Source: Phoronis ovalis
Taxonomy: Eukaryota; Phoronida; Phoronidae
Direction of reading: 5' to 3'
DNA length: 11,619 nt
NCBI GenBank assembly: GCA_028565635.1
Contig: JAOXYB010051724.1
Coordinates: forward strand, 1-11,619
Each line of letters opens with the position of its first letter. Position 1 is the first letter of the stretch. Under the pieces are notes generated by a model. That model worked only from the letters and a program-made list of their open reading frames with translations, was not told where the DNA came from and ran no database searches. The translations under genes were made by a program, and so were the position numbers. Positions 1-8,600 of this stretch are shown one piece after another.

Positions 1-65
1 GTGCTCTGGATGTTGAAGTGAAATTGTCTTGTACCTACTGTAGCACAAGCAGCTGCTGACGGTAA
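1..65 (-). CDS. Divergent gene candidate exon 3 (cut by window edge)
   Basis: The acceptor GCTTTTAG at 71-66 is preceded by a T-rich tract. The phase-0 reading from 65 is open to the window edge and encodes LPSAAACATVGTRQFHFNIQ and onward. It has no acidic residues, is Ala/Ser/Thr-rich and includes an Arg-Gln-Phe-His sequence that resembles a presequence cleavage site. This fits the mitochondrial-like exon 1, but the fragment is short. Confidence 0.42.
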
Positions 66-1266
66 CTAAAAGCAAAATCAAAAAGTAGATCTATATCATT
101 AACAATGATAAACTATGAGTACAAGTCATTAAATTGTTGTGTGATTTTGACTTGTAAAAAGTTGAACATTAGGCCATACCAAAAATAAAAGTTCTTTAAT
201 GGACGAAAGCCCTCAAAAACTGAGTCGGTCAGTTGGTTTTTATTTTTAAAAGTGTTTAACGAACGAAAGCCCTTAAAAACCATGTCAGTCAAGCTTTTTT
301 TTAGTGTTAAAAGGAAAGATATTTTGAATCAGACAACAGCGCGCAAATTTGGGTTTGCGTGTTTTCTGATTTTTTTACAATTAAATTTAAAAAAATTTTA
401 AAGGCCGAAATTTAAAGCAGTCGGGGCCCGTGAAACAATTTTTAAAAAAAAGAATGAAAGTGAAAATGCCAAAAAGCAGTCGTGCTCGTTAAACAAGTTT
501 TTGTTGTCTCATCTTATGTTTTTTTACTCTCAAACATCAGGATTCATAATTCAATACAGTAACTATACTTCTACATGAAAATGTTTCTATTTTCAGATAA
601 ATATCCAGAGTCATAGCAAAACAATTACTGGGATAAACTGCACAAGAAGTAAATTTATTAATGGATGCTTTGAATATAGATCGTACTTAAGTTATGTGTT
701 GTTCAACTCAAAATACATGCAAGAGACAACTACAACGTTTACCTCAGAAACATTGTGGTTACTAGAACTATTGGAGGGTGTGCTTTTTGAAGGATTTTTG
801 GATGATTTATTACCAGACTTTGTAGACTCAACTAGTGTACTCCCTAATTGGATTGCTACCTAAAATTTCCAAAAATTTGGATTGGGTTTGCTACCACAAC
901 CTAAAATTTTGGATTGGGTTCCGCGGCACATCCACGTACTCAAAAAACCTTCAGTACCCCCTCGGGCACTACCGATACCGACAAATTAAATTCCATGCTT
1001 CAGAAATATTTTTAATGTCCGGACGTATATGCAATCAACAGCTGATCTGATGTGAAATTGAATTGGTCGGACATGTCTCAAGGTCATTTGAATGTGGTAC
1101 AATAACTTTACCTCTGTTTCAAGCAACAATGTAAAATTGCTGTCTATGCATTCAAAGTTTTCTTTTTTTCAACTTAAAATGAATGACAATTAATCTGCAA
1201 AGACCTTACCAAGTGTTTTGGCAATTTTCTAACGAAGACCGAGGAAGCCTTCAACACAGTCGCCAT
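1..1266 (-). CDS. 5' part of a divergent gene with a mitochondrial-type presequence (partial)
   Basis: Candidate coding exons on the minus strand are 1266-1210, 859-743 and 65-1 (running out of the window). All junctions are phase 0 and there is no stop across them. The first exon is the most secure. The second could be a cassette exon or absent: joining exon 1 directly to exon 3 also stays in frame and gives a long basic N-terminus ending in GTRQFHF, which resembles a mitochondrial presequence cleavage region (Arg near an aromatic residue). The promoter carries YY1 and NRF1 motifs, a combination common at nuclear genes for mitochondrial proteins. The protein itself cannot be named from this fragment. 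Confidence 0.5.
191..300. repeat. Degenerate 60-bp tandem duplication
   Basis: Two copies start 60 bp apart (191 and 251) and share GAACGAAAGCCCT-like, AAAAAC and GTC-AGTC blocks followed by T-runs. They lie in the putative intron of the divergent gene. Confidence 0.6.
413..506. repeat. Second degenerate ~59-bp duplication
   Basis: AAAGCAGTCGGGGCCCGTGA at 414-433 and AAAGCAGTCGTGCTCGTTAA at 473-492 are 59 bp apart and each is followed by AACAA and a T-run. The period is close to that of 191-300, so both may be remnants of one ~60-bp array. The rest of 66-742 is AT-rich with nothing recognised. Confidence 0.45.
743..859 (-). CDS. Divergent gene candidate exon 2: Ser/Asn/Lys-rich segment
   Basis: 117 nt (39 codons) between an acceptor AATTTTAG and a donor GAG|GTAAAC, both phase 0. 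It encodes VAIQLGSTLVE followed by a polar, Ser/Lys/Asn/Pro-rich stretch. Composition suggests a disordered linker. A second frame of the same stretch is also open for most of its length, so coding status is not certain. It is in phase with exon 1 and the candidate exon 3 and could be an optional cassette. Confidence 0.35.
841..919. repeat. 41-bp tandem duplication at the candidate exon-2 acceptor
   Basis: The block ATTGGATTGCTACC...CTAAAATT recurs 41 bp further right (TTGGGTTTGCTACC...CTAAAATT; the CTAAAATT cores are at 860 and 901). On the minus strand this duplicates the TTTTAG acceptor. The outer copy leads to an in-frame stop, so only the inner one is usable in phase 0. The remainder of 920-1209 is featureless apart from an unrelated plus-strand open frame. 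Confidence 0.5.
1210..1266 (-). CDS. Divergent gene exon 1: start codon and basic N-terminus
   Basis: The ATG at 1266 reads, to the donor, as MATVLKASSVFVRKLPKHL. That is 19 residues with four Lys, one Arg, a His and no acidic residue, alternating with hydrophobics, as in a mitochondrial targeting sequence. The donor is CTTG|GTAAGG in phase 0. The start sits in AAGATGGCG, which is also a YY1 site. An in-frame TAA at 1287-1285 just upstream shows that no longer frame exists. The gene runs leftward, head to head with the MAM gene. Confidence 0.68.
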
Positions 1267-1269
1267 CTT
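1259..1269 (-). promoter_or_regulatory. YY1-type motif over the start codon (AAGATGGCGAC)
   Basis: The minus-strand AAGATGGCGAC matches the YY1 element that overlaps the start codon in many compact metazoan promoters of mitochondrial and ribosomal genes. Its placement exactly on the exon-1 ATG supports both the motif and the start. Confidence 0.6.
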
Positions 1270-1286
1270 GGACCTGAATACTGCTT

Positions 1287-1298
1287 AGCGCATGCGCG
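1287..1298. promoter_or_regulatory. NRF1-type palindrome (GCGCATGCGC)
   Basis: GCGCATGCGC at 1288-1297 is a perfect NRF1 consensus palindrome in otherwise AT-rich DNA, 22 bp upstream of the minus-strand ATG. NRF1 sites drive nuclear genes of respiration in animals. Being symmetric it could act in both directions, but the plus-strand gene starts 1.3 kb away. Confidence 0.6.
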
Positions 1299-1755
1299 AT
1301 ACCTTAGTTATGAAACTTTATTTTATATTTTTATTACGTAATCTGTGTTTTCACTGGTTTTTAGTGCACGAAATTTTGATTTTCTTTTTGCGGCTATAGT
1401 TTTTAATTTGTAGATGATTTTGGAAATTGCTGTTTATAATAATGTAGATATCTCTGGGTGGTACATAGGCTGTATAGGTCCGGGCCCGGGATCCCCAGAT
1501 ATATAGGTATACTTCACAAAACTATGGTTTAACTGGGCGTGAGGGGTGTGCGCCTGGCCCAAAAATAATTTAAATGGTTTGTTGAATAATTTTTACTTGC
1601 TAGCAAAAACAGTTGGCTAATTTGTGTGTAGTAAAACCTGTTTGCTGTAAAAAATTAATTATAGTTTCCTAATAAATACACATCATCCAAAAAAGAGCCA
1701 ATCAACTGTACATAATAATGAATTAAAATGTGATTATCTCGCATTAATTCAAATA

Positions 1756-1895
1756 GGTCTTCAATTAAAATTGCCGCCCCGGGGGTGATTTTTGATGAGG
1801 GGACGATTATTGATGTATTTTAGTCACTAGAGGGAGCTATTATTAGAGGGGCAATTATTAAAGCAGGGGGCGATTATTAGAGGAAATACGGTACT
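1756..1895. repeat. G-rich interspersed repeat with GGGGGCGATTATTAGAGG units
   Basis: Variants of GGGGCGATTATTAGAGG occur at about 1797, 1831, 1847 and 1866, ending in GAAATACGGTA. The irregular units and the GC contrast with flanking AT-rich DNA suggest a fragment of a dispersed repeat family. The family name is unknown. Confidence 0.6.
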
Positions 1896-1948
1896 GTAAC
1901 CATATTTTTAGACAGGATGTGCAGCCCAAAGTAAACCTAAAAAATCCT

Positions 1949-2176
1949 CCCATTTTTAGAGATTTTGGTCTCAAAAATGGACCCAATTTTTAGGGTTTAC
2001 TGTCACAAAATTGAACCCATTTTTCTCTCTGAAAAATCCCCCGGGAACGCTAGTACATTTAAATGAAACATGAAAAACGACCCACTTTTAGGGATTTTGT
2101 TGAAAGTGAACCCATTCTGAGAGACATTTCTATGAAAAGTGGACCCATTTTTAGGGATTTTTCGATGAAAAAGACA
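1949..2176. repeat. Decayed ~33-bp minisatellite (CCCATTTTTAGGGATTTT...)
   Basis: Six copies of a unit close to CCCATTTTTAGGGATTTT plus a GAAAAGTGGA-like tail begin at 1949, 1982, 2016, 2081, 2111 and 2144. Spacing is 30-34 bp except for a 65-bp gap, where copy 3 is followed by unrelated sequence. The copies carry stops and differ from one another, so the array is old and not coding. Confidence 0.75.
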
Positions 2177-2578
2177 TTCTCAGGTGATCGATAATATTAT
2201 ATAATTAAATTCTTTTGTTTTATTTTGGCATTAAAGATTACTACGAAATAGAAATTAGCAAAAACTACCGGGAAGGCAATCATTTTTTTTGGTTTGGATC
2301 CTAAGAACTGCTTAATTGTGATGGGCGAATACATTACTTTGTGTACATAACCTTAGTTAAATCCAAAGATACGCGGGGAGTACGAGATATCAAACCTATT
2401 GTCTCTTGTGATCGATGATAAGGTATTGTGCCTATTAAGTGTCTACACTGCAATTGTTTCGTTTGCGAACATACTTAGTTTATACATATGGTCTAGATAC
2501 ACTGAAATATTTTTTGAATGGAGTGATACGGTGTGCAAAAATCTTTAAAAAATTAACTTTTGCTCGACTTATCGAAGT

Positions 2579-2648
2579 ATGGCCCCATTAATTGCCAAGG
2601 ATAACAACTGCATAATTATATGTATGTTAGTATGGTTTTACTTGCAAG
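2579..2648 (+). CDS. Exon 1: start codon and signal peptide
   Basis: A 24-codon exon. The ATG at 2579 has A at -3 and G at +4 (strong Kozak context), and an in-frame TAA lies upstream at 2546-2548. The peptide has a short N-terminal part with Lys7 and Asp8. A hydrophobic core follows at residues 11-22 (CIIICMLVWFYL). It ends in Leu-Gln-Ala once codon 24 is completed by the next exon, a good signal-peptidase site before Thr25. The exon stops at a consensus donor, G|GTAAGT, in phase 1, which matches the phase-1 acceptor at 3944. An internal Met16 is a weaker alternative start because it would lose half the hydrophobic core. Any untranslated upstream exon cannot be seen. Confidence 0.8.
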
Positions 2649-5600
2649 GTAAGTACCAGATACATACATGACTCGTCATTGTAGTTGAAAAGTGAGCACG
2701 AGTATGCAAAATATACGAAAATAAAATGACTAAATAATGTTTCACTTTTAAGAAGTGTTCACACTACGGTTTTTACAGTTTAAAGAATTGTTATCTTCAT
2801 AAATTCAAACACAATAGAAAATTAACTTTCATAAAGTAAACTTTTTAAGGTATGGAAAATAAAACATTACAATTTGCATGCTATTATTAAAAATAAATAT
2901 TTTCTGTTTTTCATGTACTGGTTTGGATTATTCCCGAAAAAGAAATATATGTAGTTCTGAAACTTGAATTTAGTTTCACACCCGAAGATAACCACACAAT
3001 GGCTTCTGTATCTTTATATATGATAAAAATCTTAATTAATCTAATTTAGATCCTACAGACCAGAGTCCCGTTGTTGGAAACATTATAAATATTTCGATCC
3101 GCAAATCATAGCTTACGGAAGTAAAATGCATAACTTTCCGACACATATAACTATCTTTACATAGTTACGGAATCGTCAGCATTTAGGAAAATCGTATATG
3201 TTTACACTAATGTTTCCGGCAACGGGCCCCTGAACAAGGCGTTATCTGTTTGATGATGCGGCACAACTTTAATAAATGTCTCAAAATAGATTTGGGTGTA
3301 TGTATATTTCAATCTGTGTTTTAGCAATTAAAGTAAGAGATAAACATACTATAAATCAAAGAATACATTTTAATATACGCAGTACTCTAAATCTGATCAT
3401 ATGACCTGATAACAGGCAATTTTAGAGGGGAAATGTACATGTATAATTGAAGATTTAATTTTCAAAAGCATAAGTAAAAATACACCACCTGCAAATTTAA
3501 GACTTGTACAAATATCTACAAAACACTGTCACAAATTCTAAAATTGTGCCCTGCAAAATTGTGACCTTCAAGTTTTGATAATTCAGAAATTTTAAACAAA
3601 ACAAAGTTTAAAAATCCGAGACATGGTTTGTATATCTATGGAAAGATAATTTGTGCAAAGTTGTGGAATGATTTTATTTTTGAAATTTAATATTATCAAA
3701 TCATGACAAGCATTTTCAACTCTTGTGGATTTATAAAATTTAAAGTATAAGATTTCCAAAAATGAGTACTTTTGTATGTCTATCTCCTTATTTTTAATAA
3801 GGAAATCAGACAAAAAGTTAAAATTAATAACACTCGCACAATGTCCTCAATCACTATTTCAATCTCAAGTCCTTAAACTAGAAATGCAACACAGATCGAT
3901 CTGAATAAGCTAATTTAAATTACATTGCTATATAATATTACAGCTACATCATCAATATCAATATCTATGAGTGATTCTGTGGAAACATCATGTAACTTTG
4001 AATCAGGAGATTGTGGGTTTCTTAATTTTGGAACTTCGAACTTTGAAAGAACAACAGCAGCTTCACTTCATGCCAGAAGCAAATTGGGACCAACTGTTGA
4101 TCACTCCACAAGAACAGCTATAGGTAGTATACATGATGTAGATAAGTCTCCACTTAAGGAGACTGGATTATTGGTATAAGCAAAATTAATTTTCCAACCC
4201 AATTTAATAAGAACAAATATTTTTTGTAATGTTTTGTGTGATCTTATCGCAATTTAAGGTAATTAATTTATATCTCGCACCTACAGACGATTTTTTGTAC
4301 TAGGATATATTTTTAAAGCGGAAAATGACTATTTTAAAAAAGTTTTTGCCATGATTAATTTATGACCACCTGATGGGAATTCTGGAAATAGCAACCAAGA
4401 AATCTCAGGTTCCCCATTCATGAAGCATCTCATCGTTTTTTAAAGTTACAGTCGACATCACTACCTTTACAGTAAGGAAAGAGGAGAAACAGACAAAATA
4501 GCCCAGTAAATATTGTTAGTTCTATGATACAGTGGAAATTCAAGTCAACCCTCCCGTTCATAACTTCGTGCCGAAGAAAACATATTATTTTCAGTACAAA
4601 GCAAATTATTATAGCGCAGTACAATCCTAATAAGGTTGTTAATAGACTTCAGCACTTGTGAGAGACTTTTAAAAATAAACATTTTTTGCAAAAAAAAATG
4701 AAAACAATACAAACAATAAAGAACAGACAATATGAAGAATATCATATACAATTTTTTAGTCAAAAAGAGTGAACGTAGAGATTTAGGTTTCGATCTGTAT
4801 ATATTGCATCTTGAAGAAATAGGCTTATAATTAATTACTTCTAGGCTACCTTATGTACTTGGATACAGGAATGCCACCAAGATCAATCCATGATGATGCT
4901 GTTCTTTTGTCTCCAACATTTTCTTCAGACCAAAAAAGATGCCTGCAATTTTATTATCACATAAGTGGAGATCATGATTGTTCTTTCGTTGTCTCAGCAA
5001 ATTATATAACTGTTTGGACTGACTCGAGTAAGTAATTGTAGAATTGAGACGTGTACAATTAACTTTACAGTCTTCTATTAAAAAGAAAAACAAGAAGTTG
5101 ACGACTCCCACACGTTGTTACCCCGGACTGTTACGTATATTCTTGTGACCCAACTAACTTTATTTTGGGAATGACATATTTACATGTCATGAAAATTGCA
5201 ATAAAGAGTAGAGTGCACCGTCTTGATAAACTTATTATTCGAATCTGTTTCAGCTAAAAGACAAAACTCTTGGAATCAAGCACGTGTGTCATTGGATCAA
5301 GACGCGTTAGGTGTACAGTTTAGAATTACATATAAGCGGCCGTCTCCCGGTGGTATAGCAATTGACGATATAACAGTTAGTAACGGCGGTGCTTGCGATA
5401 TTGATGGCATTATTTTAGGCAAGTACTAAAAGCTCAAAATCACCTCTCCGGATCGATCCCGGATTTGTGTCAAGGTAGTCTATATATTAATTGACAACAA
5501 AACTGCAAGCGAGGGAATATGCCAGCGTGTTATGAAAGGTGAATATCATCTAACATGATTTTGCCCATGCACAAGGTACCAGATATTCATGAGTTACGGA

Positions 5601-8600
5601 CTGGCAGCTCCGAGAATATAATAACGACCGAAAAGGAAAATTACATACCTTCACCCAAATCAGTATAATCATGTAGTCAATGTCACTAAAAAAGTGTACA
5701 GAGAGGAGACAGCGGAAATATACGCGTCCAATAAAAATTTACAAACTAAGTATTTTCCCTCTAGAATCCTTGTTTCATATCTACCTGTTTGTAATACGAC
5801 AATACTTTTGGTGGTAGTTGGTTTTGATAAATAGGGGAACAATAACGATGACATTGCTTTTTTAGTTTTAGGACAGCTTTTGCCACCAATCCCGACGCTA
5901 TCACCAGCAACATCTTCAATTACAACAGCAATGTCTAACTATCTTTACTTCTGTGATTTTGAACAAAGTTTGTGCAATATCAAAAGTTATGCATGGACTA
6001 GTGTGTCACGGGAATCGCCGTCGCTACTGTCTTCACACTTGGCACCACCTGTCGATCATACAACTATGACAAACCAGGGTAACTTTATTTGTCAGCTTTG
6101 GCATATTAAATACCCTGATTATAAATAGTAACATATACATGTCGTTACAAAACATTTGTTGTGACTTGTAACCGCTGCGCTGTATACAGTTTTATCTGAA
6201 ACAGTAAAAAGTGTCATCGAAATAAAAATAGATATATAGAAAAGAGTATAAAAGTCTATAAATGTAACGGATTAATATTATATATCGACATAAAGGCAAC
6301 GTCTAGAAACACAGGCTACAACTAAACAAGTATCTAATTAAATAATTTATTTTCTAATTTTAATCCCAAAAATGGTTTCTGTTTCCTTTCATGGACCCTG
6401 TTTAAAATAAAGTATTGATTATAACGTCGCCAATGTCATATTTTACCATTATTTCCATCCAAAATCATTTGGGAGGAGTTCCAAATAAGCGCACAACCTT
6501 TTTGCCCAGATTCCAGTTCGAAGTTCCGGCCTTTATAAGTTTCGATCATGATAGGTAGTAATATCCGTAATTAACCACAATTAAGAACTACCGATACCCA
6601 CACTGTTTTCACTTCTAAAAAATATCTGTTTCGTTTTATAGGTACTGTTGTATTCATAGTGCTGGTTAAATCGATGCCGGTGTCATTAGTTTTACCAGCG
6701 TTTCCTGCTAGTTCTAACAAAATGTGTTTAGAATTTTATTTCTATGGGAATGGAAAACAAACAAGCGGTGTGACGGTAGATGTTACACGTGTAACATTAA
6801 AGAGGATACCAACGTCTGCATCAGCTGTCATGAAATATACTGGTGAGTTTCATACTACATTAACAGAAAGTATCGTATGTTTTAACAAAATTACCTTTCA
6901 AAGCACATGTAGTTTTTTTTCAAATAACCAACATGTACACAATAGTAAAGTAAGATAATTAAGGTAACTAAGCCTACTAAAGTCTGACTTGGAAGAGGCT
7001 AGTTTAGTTTGTTTCCATTAGGACCGTCCCCTAACGTCCATGTTTCTAGCCGGATACTGCTGGATCGACACAGTATATACGGGGTATATCCCAACTTGGA
7101 AATAAACCCAGATACGGAAACTCAGCTACGAATGCGGTAATTTAATTAAAATGACGTGTATTTTACCCAAGTATTTTGTTGTACTTGGTAACACATACGT
7201 TTTGTTTTTTTATTTCACGCAGTTTCGGAAACAAATAGTTGGAATCGTGCGAGGGCTACGCTACCACCGCAGAAAATAGGAAGAGTCCAAATAGAAATTT
7301 ACATCATGCCCACAAAGTCCGATAATGCCAGAATCTCTATTGATGATATTAAAGTAACGAAAGGAGCATGTGATGCTGATGGATTAGTATCAGGTAGACT
7401 TTAACAAATATTTTCGAGTAAAAGTAGATCATGCTCGCTTTCGTCTTGAAACTGAAAGGGAGAGCGTTGTCTGACTCCAAGGATAACTGTGGAGTGTCAA
7501 GTTAAAAAAATATCAAAGGCGGACCGGAATTCAGAGGGTGTCCTATTTGGATAAATATATTAGAATATATCACGATAATTCAGAAGCACCCAACGAGGAT
7601 AATTTTTTATGGCTTTATATAGCAAACCAACATATTTTTTTACATGTTTCATGCCTAGATAAACCATTTGGTAATGTAGCATGAAAGCCCATCTCTGTTC
7701 CCCCACTCACCAGCAAGCTGAAGTTTTTTAAATTCACCAGTCAGCTAAAAATGCAGGGGAACTCTACCTGCCAGGTGAAATTTGCAAAAAAAGATGTTGT
7801 TTTATGGGGTTTCGCGCTTAAATAAATCATTTAGTGGTGCTGATGTATATTATGGGGAACAGATTCGATGGATGCTTCCGATAATTGTGAGTAATTTTAC
7901 GTAACGCAAGCATGTGGACAATTCCAATTATAATGTGCATTTGCATATTCACCATTAACATTCTTGCTTGTTTCTTTAAGTGCGCTTTCATTTTTAGGTT
8001 CACCACTCATGCACTCAACTTTGCAATTGACAACTGATACTAATGGCCAAACAAATCAGCCAAACACCTTGTACTCCTGTGATTTCGAAAAAGTATGCGA
8101 TTTGTCGCAAGATAACACAGACGACATTAACTGGTCACTGTATCAAGGAAAAACCGCGTCATTTAACACGGGACCGCCTAATGATCACACCTATGGCAAT
8201 ATAACAGGTTTGTAATGATACGTAGGGAACAGGAAAGTACCAGAGCACAATTTACTTATACTGTTTCTTTCAACAATTTAGAAAATTAATGTAGCTCATT
8301 GTACATGGAATTAGTATATAGTCATTTGAAGGATATTTAATTTAAAGACCTCTGATAATTAGCATATTTGCCTGTTTAACTTTTCATTCAGCCTAACCCG
8401 CCCATCCCATATAATAATTCACGCTTTAATAGTCAGAATTTTTTTTTAATTACTTTCCAGGTCATTATATGTATATAGAAGCGTCAGGAACGGGGTCAGG
8501 AACCAAAGATGGAGACAAAGCTAGACTCCGTTCACCAAAATTACCAGACATAAATCAAGCATCTTGTATACAATTTTATTATCACATGCAAGGTGCAAAC

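Larger units (their letters stand above)
1299..2578. other. Intergenic region between the divergent genes
   Basis: About 1.3 kb between the two start codons. It contains the G-rich repeat (1756-1895) and the minisatellite (1949-2176). It also has a GC-rich palindrome CCGGGCCCGG at 1480-1489, set between partly complementary GATATCTCTGGG (1447-1458) and CCCCAGATATAT (1493-1504). No coding signature was found. The promoter of the plus-strand gene must lie toward its right end, but no convincing core element is visible. Confidence 0.6.

Noticed and set aside
1-60. Plus-strand reading ALDVEVKLSCTYC at the left edge
   Set aside because: It is open only to a TGA at 58 and has no donor before the stop in frame; the minus-strand reading has a good acceptor and the right phase.
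835-1050. Plus-strand open frame of 71 codons
   Set aside because: No domain, biased AT-rich wording and repeats inside; it overlaps the duplicated block at 841-919 and lacks splice or start support.
1440-1510. Hairpin around CCGGGCCCGG as a transposon or regulatory element
   Set aside because: The flanking arms pair for only about 10-12 bases with mismatches; it may be chance.
2479-2488. TATA-like TTTATACATA about 90 bp before the MAM gene start codon
   Set aside because: Such strings are expected by chance in DNA this AT-rich, and no initiator or start-site evidence supports it.
3967-4179. Translation start at ATG 3967 and frame running to 4179
   Set aside because: The ATG lies inside a Ser-rich linker behind a phase-1 acceptor, and the frame past 4123 is intronic. 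A proper signal-peptide exon exists at 2579.
4430-5111. Minus-strand hydrophobic open frames in and across intron 2 and exon 3
   Set aside because: They overlap a secure plus-strand MAM exon or low-complexity intron and have no recognisable features.
5423-5424. GT donor for exon 4 four bases downstream of the GC donor
   Set aside because: It gives phase 2, breaks the MAM2 frame at all plausible acceptors and matches the donor consensus poorly.
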